Source: a bacterium
GTDB lineage: Bacteria > Desulfobacterota > Deferrisomatia > Deferrisomatales > Deferrisomataceae
Assembly: GCA_027021615.1 (NCBI GenBank)
Contig: JALUTY010000027.1
Coordinates: forward strand, 1 to 57,148
DNA length: 57,148 nt
Direction of reading: 5' to 3'
The notes below the pieces were generated by a model. That model was not told the DNA's origin, did no database searches, and worked only from the letters and a program-made list of their open reading frames with translations. Numbering within the stretch: the first letter of the stretch is position 1; each line of letters opens with the position of its first letter. The position numbers were made by a program, and so were the translations under genes. Below, piece by piece: positions 42,495-50,712 of this stretch.

Positions 42495-43292
42495 ATGCTG
42501 CCAGCCGACAAGGCCCGGGCCGTCCGGGACCGGATCCGGAAGAACTTCGACCGGGGCGCCGACGGGTACTATCGGTTCGAGGAGGAGACGGCCCACTTCC
42601 AGGAGCTGACCTCCGCCCTTCTGGCCATGGCCCCCGAAGGGGTGGTGACCGGCGGCCGCATCCTGGACGTGGGCTGCGGGACCGGGGCGTCCACCCGGGT
42701 GCTGGCGGCGGCCGCGGGCCCGGGGGGCCGGGTGGTGGGGGTGGACATCAGTCTGGGCATGCTGCGCCGGGCCCGGCAGGCCGCGGCCGGCGCCCGGTTC
42801 GCGCTGGCCGACGCCTGTCGCCTGGAGGCGTTCCGAGGCCCGTTCGACGCGGTGGTGTACAACGCCGTGCTGTTCATGTTGCCGGACGCCGGGGCCTCCG
42901 TCCGCGGGGCCCGGCAGCTGTTGCGCCGCGGGGGGGTGCTCCTGGCCTCGTACCTGGAGGGGGTGTACGAGGCCGAGTCCCGCATCCCCGTGGCGGATCT
43001 GCTGGCGGCCGAGGGCCATTCGCCGGGCCGGCATGCGGTCTCGACCTGGGACCGGGTCCTGGACTGCTTGGAACGGGAGTTCGGCCCCGTGGCGATGAGA
43101 CGAATGGAAGTATCCTTGCCTCCGGACCGTTTCGTGGGGTTCTACGGGCTCGAGCCGATGAGCGCGGGGCTGCTGCCCCGTCTCCCCTACCCGGAGCGGA
43201 GGAGGGCCGTGGAGCGGCTGGCCCGCCGGTGGGCGCAGGAGGGGCGGGCGGCCGCCCAGGTGTGGCACCTGGTGGCTGTCACGGCTCCCTGA
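42495..43292 (+). CDS. Class I SAM-dependent methyltransferase
   Basis: The 265-residue protein has motif [13 protein letters not shown], an acidic end to beta-2 ([15 protein letters not shown]) and [11 protein letters not shown] at motif IV, a layout like UbiE/BioC-type methyltransferases. The N-terminal [16 protein letters not shown] also recalls BioC (malonyl-ACP O-methyltransferase), and fabH is divergent next door. No biotin genes are visible, however, so the substrate stays open. Confidence 0.8.
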   Translation: MLPADKARAVRDRIRKNFDRGADGYYRFEEETAHFQELTSALLAMAPEGVVTGGRILDVGCGTGASTRVLAAAAGPGGRVVGVDISLGMLRRARQAAAGARFALADACRLEAFRGPFDAVVYNAVLFMLPDAGASVRGARQLLRRGGVLLASYLEGVYEAESRIPVADLLAAEGHSPGRHAVSTWDRVLDCLEREFGPVAMRRMEVSLPPDRFVGFYGLEPMSAGLLPRLPYPERRRAVERLARRWAQEGRAAAQVWHLVAVTAP

Positions 43293-43343
43293 TCCCTGCG
43301 CCCGGCAGGCGGTGGTCTCACCCTTTGGACGAGGAAGGCGGCG

Positions 43344-43760
43344 ATGAAGACGATGCGGTGGACGTGGGCGGTGTTGGCGTGTTGGTGCCTGATGGTCGGT
43401 GCGGCCCGGGCCGAGCTTCGCCCGGCCGACTACCAAGCGGTCAGCCAGTCGGAGCTGGTGAGCAACCGCGACGCGTACAAGGGCAAGAAGGTGCAGGTGA
43501 CCGGGGTGTTCCTGTTCACGGGCAGCGACTTCTGCTACCAGATCCGGAAGACCAAGATCAACACCCGGGACTACTTCTGCTTCGCCCTGGGCAGCCCCAG
43601 CCTGGTGCGGCTCTACCTCAAGAAGGACCATCCCCAGGCGGACCAGCTGCTGAACCTCCGGAAGGGGACCAAGGTCACGGCGTACGGCGTGTTCGACTAC
43701 CTGGGGGCCGACTACCACTACATGGTAGTGGACGGCTTCGACGTGGTGACGACCCCATGA
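43344..43760 (+). CDS. Small exported protein, OB-fold-like
   Basis: The 138-residue protein has a signal peptide (1-23, ending GAARA). The mature part, with [19 protein letters not shown] and [14 protein letters not shown], has the alternating strands of an OB-fold-like nucleic-acid or ligand-binding barrel. Function is unknown. It is probably periplasmic. GAGGAAGG lies before the ATG. Its stop overlaps the moaC start by four bases. Confidence 0.75.
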   Translation: MKTMRWTWAVLACWCLMVGAARAELRPADYQAVSQSELVSNRDAYKGKKVQVTGVFLFTGSDFCYQIRKTKINTRDYFCFALGSPSLVRLYLKKDHPQADQLLNLRKGTKVTAYGVFDYLGADYHYMVVDGFDVVTTP

Positions 43761-44266
43761 ACCGAGGGTTCACCCACTTCGACGAGTCGGGGGCGGCGCG
43801 CATGGTGGACGTGGGCGCCAAGAACCCCACCCAGCGGCGGGCCGTGGCCGCGGCGAGCGTGTGGGTGGGGGCCGAGACGTTCCGCCGGATCGTGGACCGC
43901 AGCCTGGAGAAGGGCGATGTGCTCGGGGTGGCCCGCATCGCGGGGATCATGGCGGCCAAGCGCACCCCGGACCTGATCCCCCTGTGCCATCCCCTGGCCA
44001 TCACGTCGGTGAAGGTGGAGTTCGACCTCGCGGAGGACGACCACCGGGTGGACATCCGGGCCGAGGTCAAGGTCACCGGCCGCACGGGCGTGGAGATGGA
44101 GGCCCTCACCGCGGCTTCGGTCGCGGCCCTGGCGATTTACGACATGTGCAAGGCCGTGGACAAGGGCATGGTGATCGGCGACGTCAAGCTCTTGCGGAAG
44201 GAAGGGGGGAAGAGCGGCACCTGGGCCCGGGAGGGGCCCGGTGTCAGAACCGGCCCGACACGCTGA
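43757..44266 (+). CDS. moaC: Cyclic pyranopterin monophosphate synthase MoaC
   Basis: The 169-residue protein contains [54 protein letters not shown] and [20 protein letters not shown], all typical of MoaC, including the Lys/His active-site segments. It converts 3',8-cyclo-dihydro-GTP to cyclic pyranopterin monophosphate, an early step of molybdenum/tungsten cofactor synthesis. This fits with the oxyanion transporter at 30686-33419. MoaA is not in the window. Its 3' end overlaps the convergent barrel gene by 23 bases. Confidence 0.95.
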   Translation: MNRGFTHFDESGAARMVDVGAKNPTQRRAVAAASVWVGAETFRRIVDRSLEKGDVLGVARIAGIMAAKRTPDLIPLCHPLAITSVKVEFDLAEDDHRVDIRAEVKVTGRTGVEMEALTAASVAALAIYDMCKAVDKGMVIGDVKLLRKEGGKSGTWAREGPGVRTGPTR

Positions 44267-45077
44267 GCACGTGCAGCCACTCCCCCGGGCGCTGCCGGGC
44301 TTTCTGCACGGCGTACCCGGCCTCCAGGGCCCCCCGGGCCCACCCCATCCCCAGCGAGGCGTAGTCCTTGCCGGTGTCTCCCCTCCACATCTGTCCGAGC
44401 CAGAAGGTCCAGGGCGATCCCGGCCGCGAGGTCTCGGCTCCCAGGTGGAGGTCGAGCCCCCGGCTCACGTCCCGGTCGAACCCCCGCACCAGGTCCATCT
44501 CCAGGTTCCACCCGCGCAGGCCGGTCCAGGCCACCCCGGCTCCAACCTTCGGCTCCAGGAAGTCCAGGGAGGTGTCCACCAGATTCTCGGCCACGATGCC
44601 GATCCGCACACCCTGGGGCCGGACGAACAGTACCCCGGCGTCGCCGGTGACCACGTTCTCCCACTCGCTCTGGCCCCGGTCCCGGCCGCGCACGTACCGC
44701 AGGGTGCCGCCCCACCACTGGCCGGGCCGGCCGCCGGCGATCCCCAGGCTCAGGTCCTCGCGCTCCTCCTCGCCCTGGAGGCGCAGGTACTGGATGGCGC
44801 CCCCGAAGGGGGAGGTGGCGTTGTCGAGCACCGTCAGCCGCTGGGCGTCGAACGCCCCGCGGCGCCGGGTCAGATACGCCGCACCGCCGAAGAAGCCTCG
44901 TTTCACGCCGATGGCCGCGGGGTTCATCGACGCCGCCTCCACCGGGTCGGCCAGGGCCCGCAGGGCACCGCCCATGGCCACGGCCCGGGCGCTCAGGGCG
45001 CTGGCCGAGGGAGATGCGGCCCACGTCACGGCCGGCAGGATCAAGACGCAGACGGCGGCAAGGGCGTTTCGGATCAT
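44244..45077 (-). CDS. Outer-membrane beta-barrel protein (PorV/FadL-like)
   Basis: The 277-residue protein has a signal peptide (1-20), then [20 protein letters not shown] with SMNPAAI, the N-terminal signature seen in FadL/PorV/UPF0164-type barrels. Many alternating strands follow, and the protein ends VLSVSGRF with the terminal Phe needed for BAM insertion. It may be a small transport or assembly barrel; function is unknown. Confidence 0.78.
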   Translation of the reverse strand: MIRNALAAVCVLILPAVTWAASPSASALSARAVAMGGALRALADPVEAASMNPAAIGVKRGFFGGAAYLTRRRGAFDAQRLTVLDNATSPFGGAIQYLRLQGEEEREDLSLGIAGGRPGQWWGGTLRYVRGRDRGQSEWENVVTGDAGVLFVRPQGVRIGIVAENLVDTSLDFLEPKVGAGVAWTGLRGWNLEMDLVRGFDRDVSRGLDLHLGAETSRPGSPWTFWLGQMWRGDTGKDYASLGMGWARGALEAGYAVQKARQRPGEWLHVLSVSGRF

Positions 45078-45082
45078 GGGGG

Positions 45083-45111
45083 TTCTCCCTGAGTACCGGG
45101 GTTGCTATAAT
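45083..45111 (+). promoter_or_regulatory. Candidate promoter of the DksA-like gene
   Basis: A perfect TATAAT at 45106-45111, with weak TTCTCC 17 bases upstream (45083-45088), precedes the DksA-like start by 95 bases. Confidence 0.5.
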
Positions 45112-45206
45112 CCCGGGCTTTCCACACGGGGATGTTATCACACGCGGGCCCCGAAGCGACACGTCACAGACGGCCCGCCCAGCCCGAAGCCACGGGGACG
45201 CCCACG

Positions 45207-45566
45207 ATGGACGCCGAGAAACTGGAGTTCTTCCGAAATCTCTTGCAGGACCGGCTCGATGCCCTCCTCGGGGAGGCCCGGGCCACCATGAACGAGCTGA
45301 TCGAGGGGGAGGAGCCGTTCGCGGACCCCGCGGATCGGGCCACGGCCGAGTCGGACCGGGCGTTCCAGCTGCGCATCCGGGACCGGGAGCGCAAGCTGAT
45401 CGCCAAGATCCAGGAGGCCCTCGACCGAATCGAGCAGGGGACCTACGGGATCTGCGAGACCTGCGGCGACGAGATCGACGAGCGCCGGCTTCGGGCCCGT
45501 CCGGTGACCACCCAGTGCATCGACTGCAAGAGCGAGGCCGAGCAGCGCGAGAAGGCAGGGATGTGA
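45207..45566 (+). CDS. DksA/TraR family zinc-finger transcription regulator
   Basis: The 119-residue protein has a coiled-coil N-terminal half with DPADRA at the tip (40-45) and a C4 zinc finger CETC-x17-CIDC (Cys83, 86, 104, 107). The DxxDxA tip motif is what DksA uses, with ppGpp, in the RNA polymerase secondary channel. It is shorter than E. coli DksA (151) but within the range of family members. The stop overlaps the next start (GTGA). Confidence 0.88.
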   Translation: MDAEKLEFFRNLLQDRLDALLGEARATMNELIEGEEPFADPADRATAESDRAFQLRIRDRERKLIAKIQEALDRIEQGTYGICETCGDEIDERRLRARPVTTQCIDCKSEAEQREKAGM

Positions 45567-46195
45567 AACGCCGGACCGTCCTGTGGGTGCTGGTGGCCCT
45601 CGGGCCGCTGTTGACGGGGTATCTGGTCCCGCCGGGAAAGGTGCTGGCCCGGTGGGCCCGTGAGGCCTCGGTACCCTGGGACTCCCCGCCCTTGGAGATC
45701 TCCGTCCGTTGGGACGGGACCCCCCTGCGCTTGATCCTGCACTCCGACGGGTCGTTGCGCCCGGTTTCCCCCGAAAGCCCTGATCCCGGTATCCCCCCCT
45801 CGGCGGGGCTGGCCCTGCTGCTGTTTTCCGGAGGGGACGTGGTGTCCTGGCGCTCCGTCCTGGAAGGCCGGAAGCTGGACCTGGTCCGCTCCGGGTACGC
45901 CCGATGCCCGGGGTCCGAGGACGAGGTGTGTCATACCCTGGGGGCCCGGGGGGAGGGCGAGCCCGACCTGCCCCAGGTCTGGTTCACCCGACGGCCTCTT
46001 CGGCCCTGGCGGGTGGCTCTCGGGCCCGAAGACCGAGTCGTGGTCGGCCCCCCCGGGCCGGCCGGCTGGCCCCAATGGCTCGAAGGCCCCGACGGGCGGC
46101 GTCTCGAGATCCTGGCCCGCCCCGAGCCGACCGGGCTCGGGGCGGCGCCTGCCCCTTCCCCCACGCTCCCCGACGACTGGCGCAAGGCATTCTGA
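45563..46195 (+). CDS. Hypothetical protein with N-terminal membrane segment
   Basis: The 210-residue protein starts at a GTG overlapping the previous stop. Residues 5-21 form one hydrophobic segment, signal peptide or anchor. The rest is rich in Pro, Arg and Asp (for example LDLVRSGYARCPGSEDEVCH, with two Cys) and fits no family I know. Its place between the dksA-like gene and priA (three bases before priA) suggests cotranscription with both. Confidence 0.65.
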   Translation: MKRRTVLWVLVALGPLLTGYLVPPGKVLARWAREASVPWDSPPLEISVRWDGTPLRLILHSDGSLRPVSPESPDPGIPPSAGLALLLFSGGDVVSWRSVLEGRKLDLVRSGYARCPGSEDEVCHTLGARGEGEPDLPQVWFTRRPLRPWRVALGPEDRVVVGPPGPAGWPQWLEGPDGRRLEILARPEPTGLGAAPAPSPTLPDDWRKAF

Positions 46196-46198
46196 TCG

Positions 46199-48598
46199 AT
46201 GGACCGGTTCGCCCGGGTGGCCGTGCATCGGCCGCTGTTTCGGCTGCTCCACTACCGGGTGCCGGAACACCTCCTGGACGAGGCCCGGCCGGGGGTGCGG
46301 TGCATCGTGCCCCTGGGCCGGAGCCGGGTGGACGGGTTCGTGGTGGCCCTCGATCCCGAAACCGAGGTCCGAGGGGTCCGGGACCTGCTGGAGGTGCTCG
46401 ATCCCGAGCCGGTCCTCCCGCCCGATTTGGCGGAGCTGGGGCTGTGGATGGCGCGGTACTACCAGCACTACCCGGGCGAGACCCTGGCCCGGATGCTCCC
46501 CCCGAGGCTCCGGGCCCGGGCTCGGCCCGTGTACCGGGCCGCAGGCCCGGAGCCGGCCGCGGGGGGGGAGGCCCGGCGGCTGTGGGAGCAGGCGTCCCGG
46601 CCCGAGGGGCTCCGGGCCGATCGCCTGGGCCCCGCCCAGGCCCGGTTGGTGGCCGAGCTGGTCTCCAGGGGGGCCCTGGTTCGGGGGTGGGCCGTGGAGG
46701 TGGGCGAGGCGCCGGCCGAGGTCTGGTTCGGCCTGGCGGCGGGGGCGCCGCCCCCGGCGGAGGTGGCCCGGCGGGCCCCGCGCATGGCCGAGGCCCTGTC
46801 GTGCCTGGGCGACGGGCCGCTGCCGCGCTGGGCCCTGCGGCAGCGGGGGGTGGGGACGGAGGTGCTGGGCCGGCTCGTGGCCAAGGGGTGGGTGATCCGG
46901 TTCGACTGCACCCAGACGCCGGGGTCCGCCGGGACCTGGGCCGTGGCCCAGGGATCCGACCGGCCGGTGCCCACGTCCGAGCAGGCCGACGCCCTGGTTC
47001 GGGTGAGAGAGGCCCTTGACGAGCGGGCGTTCCGGCCCATCGTTCTCCAGGGGGTCACGGGCAGCGGCAAGACCGAGGTGTACCTGCGCGCGGCCGAGGA
47101 GACCCTGGCCCGGGGCCGGGGCGTGCTGTTTCTGGTGCCCGAGATCGGGCTGACCCCCCAGTTCCTCGGCCGGGTGTGCGCCCGGTTCGCCGACCGGGTG
47201 GCCGTGCTCCACAGCGGGCTGGGCGAGGGGGAGCGGGCCCTGCAGTGGGAGCGGCTTCGGCGGGGCGAGGTGTCCATGGCGCTGGGTGCCCGATCGGCCG
47301 TGTTCGCACCCCTGGCCGACCTGGGGCTCGTGGTGGTGGACGAGGAGCACGAGCCGGCCTACAAGCAGGAAGAGGGGCTGCGCTACCACGCCAAGCACGT
47401 GGCTCTCTACCGGGCCCGGCAGGCCGGGGCCGTGGCGGTCTTGGGCTCGGCCACGCCCGACGTGGAGAGCCTGTGGCTGTGCCGCACCAACCGCTACACC
47501 CTGTGCCGGTTGCCCCGGCGAGTCGGTGCGGCCGGGCCTCCTCGGATCCGGGTGGTGGACCTGCGCCAGGAGGACCGTCGGCGGAGCCGGAGGACCCTGA
47601 TCTCCGAGCCTCTGGCCGGGGCCGTGGAGGGGGCCTTGGCCCGGGGGGAGCAGGCCCTGCTGTTCCTGAACCGACGGGGGTTCAGCCCCGCCCTGGTGTG
47701 CGGGGTGTGCGGCGAGGCGCTGCGGTGTTCCCGGTGCGCCGTGGGACTCACGTTCCACCGCCGGCCGGGCGGGGGAGTCCTGCTGTGCCACTACTGCGGG
47801 GCCCGCCGGCCCGTGCCGGCGGCGTGCCCTGCGTGCGCAGCCCCGGGCCTCTCGCCGGTGGGCGCCGGGACCCAGCGGCTGCTGGAGGCGGTGCGGGCCC
47901 GCTGGCCCGAGGCCGGGGTGGCCCGGTTCGACCGGGACGTGGTGCGCCGCGACGGCGGCCGGTCGGTGCTCGAGGCGTTCGAACGGGGGGAAGTGGACGT
48001 GCTGGTCGGCACCCAGATGCTGGCCAAGGGGCACCATTTCCCCCGGCTCACCGTGGTCGGCGTGGTGGACGCGGACCTGGGGCTCCACTTCCCGGACTTC
48101 CGGGCCTCGGAGCGCACGTTCCAGCTCCTGGTCCAGGTGGCCGGGCGCGCCGGCCGGGAGGACCGTCCGGGGGTGGCCTACGTGCAGACCCGCAGTCCCG
48201 AGCACCCGGTGTTCCGGGCCGTGCAGACGGGGGACCACGACGCGTTTGCGCAGGCCGAGCTGGAGGCCCGGCGGGAGGCCGGGTACCCGCCGTTTCGGCG
48301 TCTGGCCCTGGCGCTGGTGTCCGGCAAGGACCGGGAGGCGGCCGAGCGGGGCGCGGCAGGGCTGGCACGTCGGGCCTCGGCCGAGGCACGGCGCTGGGAG
48401 GTGGAGGTGCTGGGGCCCGCCCCGGCCCCGTTGGAGCAGCTGCGGGGTCGATGGCGGTTCCAGGTGCTTCTGCGGGCCCCGGCCTCCGATCCCCGGCCGC
48501 TCACCGCGCTGTTGGGGCGGCTCCGGGCCCTCGGGGCCATGGACCCGCTCGGGGACGTGCGGGTGAGCCTCGACATGGACCCGGTGTCCATGCTGTGA
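46199..48598 (+). CDS. priA: Primosomal replication helicase PriA
   Basis: The 799-residue protein has Walker A GVTGSGKTEVY, DEEHEPAYKQEEG, LGSATPDVESL, the zinc-binding cysteine pairs (CGVCGEALRCSRC and CHYCGARRPVPAACPACAAP), GTQMLAKGHHFP and GRAGRE. This is the full PriA order: an N-terminal 3' DNA-end-binding domain, helicase lobes with a zinc insertion, and a C-terminal domain. It restarts stalled replication forks. It begins three bases after the upstream gene. Confidence 0.95.
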   Translation: MDRFARVAVHRPLFRLLHYRVPEHLLDEARPGVRCIVPLGRSRVDGFVVALDPETEVRGVRDLLEVLDPEPVLPPDLAELGLWMARYYQHYPGETLARMLPPRLRARARPVYRAAGPEPAAGGEARRLWEQASRPEGLRADRLGPAQARLVAELVSRGALVRGWAVEVGEAPAEVWFGLAAGAPPPAEVARRAPRMAEALSCLGDGPLPRWALRQRGVGTEVLGRLVAKGWVIRFDCTQTPGSAGTWAVAQGSDRPVPTSEQADALVRVREALDERAFRPIVLQGVTGSGKTEVYLRAAEETLARGRGVLFLVPEIGLTPQFLGRVCARFADRVAVLHSGLGEGERALQWERLRRGEVSMALGARSAVFAPLADLGLVVVDEEHEPAYKQEEGLRYHAKHVALYRARQAGAVAVLGSATPDVESLWLCRTNRYTLCRLPRRVGAAGPPRIRVVDLRQEDRRRSRRTLISEPLAGAVEGALARGEQALLFLNRRGFSPALVCGVCGEALRCSRCAVGLTFHRRPGGGVLLCHYCGARRPVPAACPACAAPGLSPVGAGTQRLLEAVRARWPEAGVARFDRDVVRRDGGRSVLEAFERGEVDVLVGTQMLAKGHHFPRLTVVGVVDADLGLHFPDFRASERTFQLLVQVAGRAGREDRPGVAYVQTRSPEHPVFRAVQTGDHDAFAQAELEARREAGYPPFRRLALALVSGKDREAAERGAAGLARRASAEARRWEVEVLGPAPAPLEQLRGRWRFQVLLRAPASDPRPLTALLGRLRALGAMDPLGDVRVSLDMDPVSML

Positions 48599-48689
48599 TG
48601 CGGCCCGGGGTCCGGCTTCCATCGGATTTGTGTTTGCCCGGACCGTTGTTCTAAGGTACCCGGTCCTTCCGGGGAGGGCGGGGGCATCC

Positions 48690-49814
48690 ATGGATCGAAC
48701 CTGGAACGAAGACCGGGCCGTGGAGGCCCTGGTCCTCCGGAGCGCCCAGGGGGTGGGCGACCGGGCCTTCCGGCTTCTGGTGGACGCGTTCGGGGATGCG
48801 GGCGCCGTGCTGGCGGCAAAGCCGTCAGCGCTCGCCGAGCGGTGCGCCGCGACCCCCCGGCTGATCGAGAGCCTCGCCCGGGCCCGCCGGCACCGCGCGT
48901 GGGCCGAGGCCCAGGTCGCCTGGGCCCGGAGGATCGGGGTGGGGGTGTGGGTGTACGGGGCCCCTGGCTATCCCACCCGCCTGAGGCAGATCCCGAATCC
49001 CCCCTCGGTTCTGTTCGCGGCCGGACCCCTCGATCCGGACGAGCGTCCGGCCGTGGCGGTGGTCGGAAGCCGCCGGGCCAGCGGGCACGGGCTGCGCTTT
49101 GCCCATCGCCTGGGCCGGGAACTGGCCGAGGCGGGCGTGATCGTGGTGAGCGGGATGGCCCGGGGCATCGACAGCGCGGCCCACTGGGGCGCCCTGGAGG
49201 CCGGCGGGGCCACGGTGGCCGTGTTTGGGTGGGGGCTCGATCACGTGCCCCGGGGATGGGCCCGGGACCTGGCCGCCCGGATCCGGCAGCAGGGGATGTG
49301 CATCAGCGAGTTCCCCCTGGGGGTGGAGGCCCGGCCGGCCCACTTCCCGCGCCGGAACCGGGTGATCAGCGCCCTGAGCCTGGGGGTGGTGGTCGTGGAG
49401 GCGGCCCCGGGCAGCGGGTCGCTGATCACGGCGTCCCTGGCCCTGGAGCAGGGTCGCGAGGTGTTCGCGGTGCCGGGGATTCCGGGCATGCCCAACACCC
49501 GGGGCACCCACGAGCTGATCCGGCAGGGGGCCCGGCTGGTGGAGGGGGTGGACGACGTCCTGGCCGAGCTTGGGCCGGTGTTTGCCCGGGAACGGCTCCC
49601 TCCGGACCCGGCGGGGACGACGCTTCCGGCCCGGCTTCGTCCCCTGTGGGAGGCCCTGGGGCCCGAGCCCGAGCACGTGGACGTGATCCTGGCCCGGGCC
49701 GGCTGGTCGGCCTCGGAAGGGGCGGCGGGCCTCATGGAGCTGGAGCTGGCGGGCCTCGCCGAGGAGTGGCCGGGCCGGCGCTACTGCCGGGCCGGCGGGC
49801 GAAAAGGGCCGTAA
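48690..49814 (+). CDS. dprA: DNA-processing protein DprA
   Basis: The ATG after GGGGAGGG gives 374 residues. The N-terminal part is helix-hairpin-like. The Rossmann core has VAVVGSRRASGHGLRFA, VSGMARGIDSAAHWGAL, FPRRNRVISALS and GSGSLITASLALEQGREVFA. A DprA winged-helix domain lies at the C-terminus (about 310-370). DprA binds incoming single-stranded DNA and loads RecA in natural transformation. Alone this does not prove competence. It is followed by a repeat-rich gap. Confidence 0.93.
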   Translation: MDRTWNEDRAVEALVLRSAQGVGDRAFRLLVDAFGDAGAVLAAKPSALAERCAATPRLIESLARARRHRAWAEAQVAWARRIGVGVWVYGAPGYPTRLRQIPNPPSVLFAAGPLDPDERPAVAVVGSRRASGHGLRFAHRLGRELAEAGVIVVSGMARGIDSAAHWGALEAGGATVAVFGWGLDHVPRGWARDLAARIRQQGMCISEFPLGVEARPAHFPRRNRVISALSLGVVVVEAAPGSGSLITASLALEQGREVFAVPGIPGMPNTRGTHELIRQGARLVEGVDDVLAELGPVFARERLPPDPAGTTLPARLRPLWEALGPEPEHVDVILARAGWSASEGAAGLMELELAGLAEEWPGRRYCRAGGRKGP

Positions 49815-50156
49815 AGGGCTGGAAGGCTAGAAGGCTGGAAGGCCCCTTCAGGCGCCTGCGGGGTCCTATAGTGGGAAGGGTAACTTTCGTTGGTCCGGCG
49901 CCTTCACGCCGGAGGCATGGAGCCTGGCTTCCGGCCGCGCGCGGCTCTCCAACAGCCTCCACGCTCCCCGAAGCCTTGGCGTTGGGGCTCAGGAGCCGCC
50001 CGGCCGCTAGCCGCCCAGCGGGCCGAAGGCCCCAGACCGACGACCGTTGACCGTAGACCGACGACCGAAGTTACGAAGTTACATGGAAGCCGGGAGGTTT
50101 GCGAGCCTTCTAGCCTTCCAGCCTCCTAGCCTTCTAGCTTCCAAACGGAAACCGCG
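49815..50156. repeat. Intergenic repeat island between dprA and the DUF494 gene
   Basis: In order: octamer words GGCTGGAA GGCTAGAA (49817-49844); repeat core copy D, minus strand, GGCTGTTGGAGAGCCGCGCG (49931-49969); heptamer words ACCGTTGACCGTAGACCGAC (50043-50062); and inverted octamer words (50104-50142). The two octamer arrays are complementary and could pair to enclose the island. No gene was seen. Confidence 0.7.
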
Positions 50157-50624
50157 ATGCGAGGAAGACTGTTCGACGTGGTGGCCTATATCACCCGGCG
50201 GTACGGCACGGCCCGGGCGGCCGGCCGCGACCCGGAGGAGATGCGCGACGAGCTCCTGGACGTGGGGTTCGAGGAGGACGACGTGGAGCGGGCCCTGGCG
50301 TGGCTCCGGCGTCTGCGGGAGCGGGGCGGCGCGCCCCCGGCCCTGGAGGAGCAAGGGACCGCGGTGCGGGTGCCCGCGGCCGAGGAGGCCCTGCGAGTCT
50401 CGCCCTCGGCCTGGGGGCTGCTCCTCCGGCTCGAACGGGCCGGCGTGGTGGACGTCCCTCTTCGGGAGCTGGTGCTGGAACGGGCCCTCGGCCTGGACTT
50501 GCCCGAGGTCGGCTCTGACGAGATCCGGGTCCTGGTAGGGCTCGTGCTGCTGAGCCGTCCCGGGGCGGACGAGGCCCTGGTGCAGGCGGTGCTCGAGGAC
50601 CGGGTCGACGAGGTGCGGCACTGA
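50157..50624 (+). CDS. DUF494/Smg family protein
   Basis: The 155-residue protein begins MRGRLFDVVAYITRRYG and has EEMRDELLDVGFEEDDVERAL, typical of DUF494/Smg proteins, whose genes often lie next to dprA and topA, as here. Function is unknown; the conserved dprA-smg-topA order supports the call. The ribosome site is weak, and the start comes 15 bases after an octamer array. Confidence 0.82.
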   Translation: MRGRLFDVVAYITRRYGTARAAGRDPEEMRDELLDVGFEEDDVERALAWLRRLRERGGAPPALEEQGTAVRVPAAEEALRVSPSAWGLLLRLERAGVVDVPLRELVLERALGLDLPEVGSDEIRVLVGLVLLSRPGADEALVQAVLEDRVDEVRH

Positions 50625-50626
50625 AG

Positions 50627-50698
50627 GAGGTTGGAAGGCCGGGCGGTTGGAAGGCCGGGGTTCCGGCCTTCCCGCTTTCCCGCCTTCCAGCCCATAGG
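50627..50698 (+). repeat. Octamer-type repeat with perfect hairpin before topA
   Basis: GGTTGGAAGGCCGGG occurs twice, and the inverse word GCCTTCC follows. GGAAGGCCGG (50649-50658) pairs perfectly with CCGGCCTTCC (50663-50672) around a GGTT loop. No T run follows. Confidence 0.8.
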
Positions 50699-50712
50699 AA
50701 AAAAGGACTCCG

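Noticed and set aside
34150-50150. Heptamer and octamer word arrays as a CRISPR
   Set aside because: The words are 7-8 bases, degenerate and without unique spacers of CRISPR length; no cas gene is nearby.
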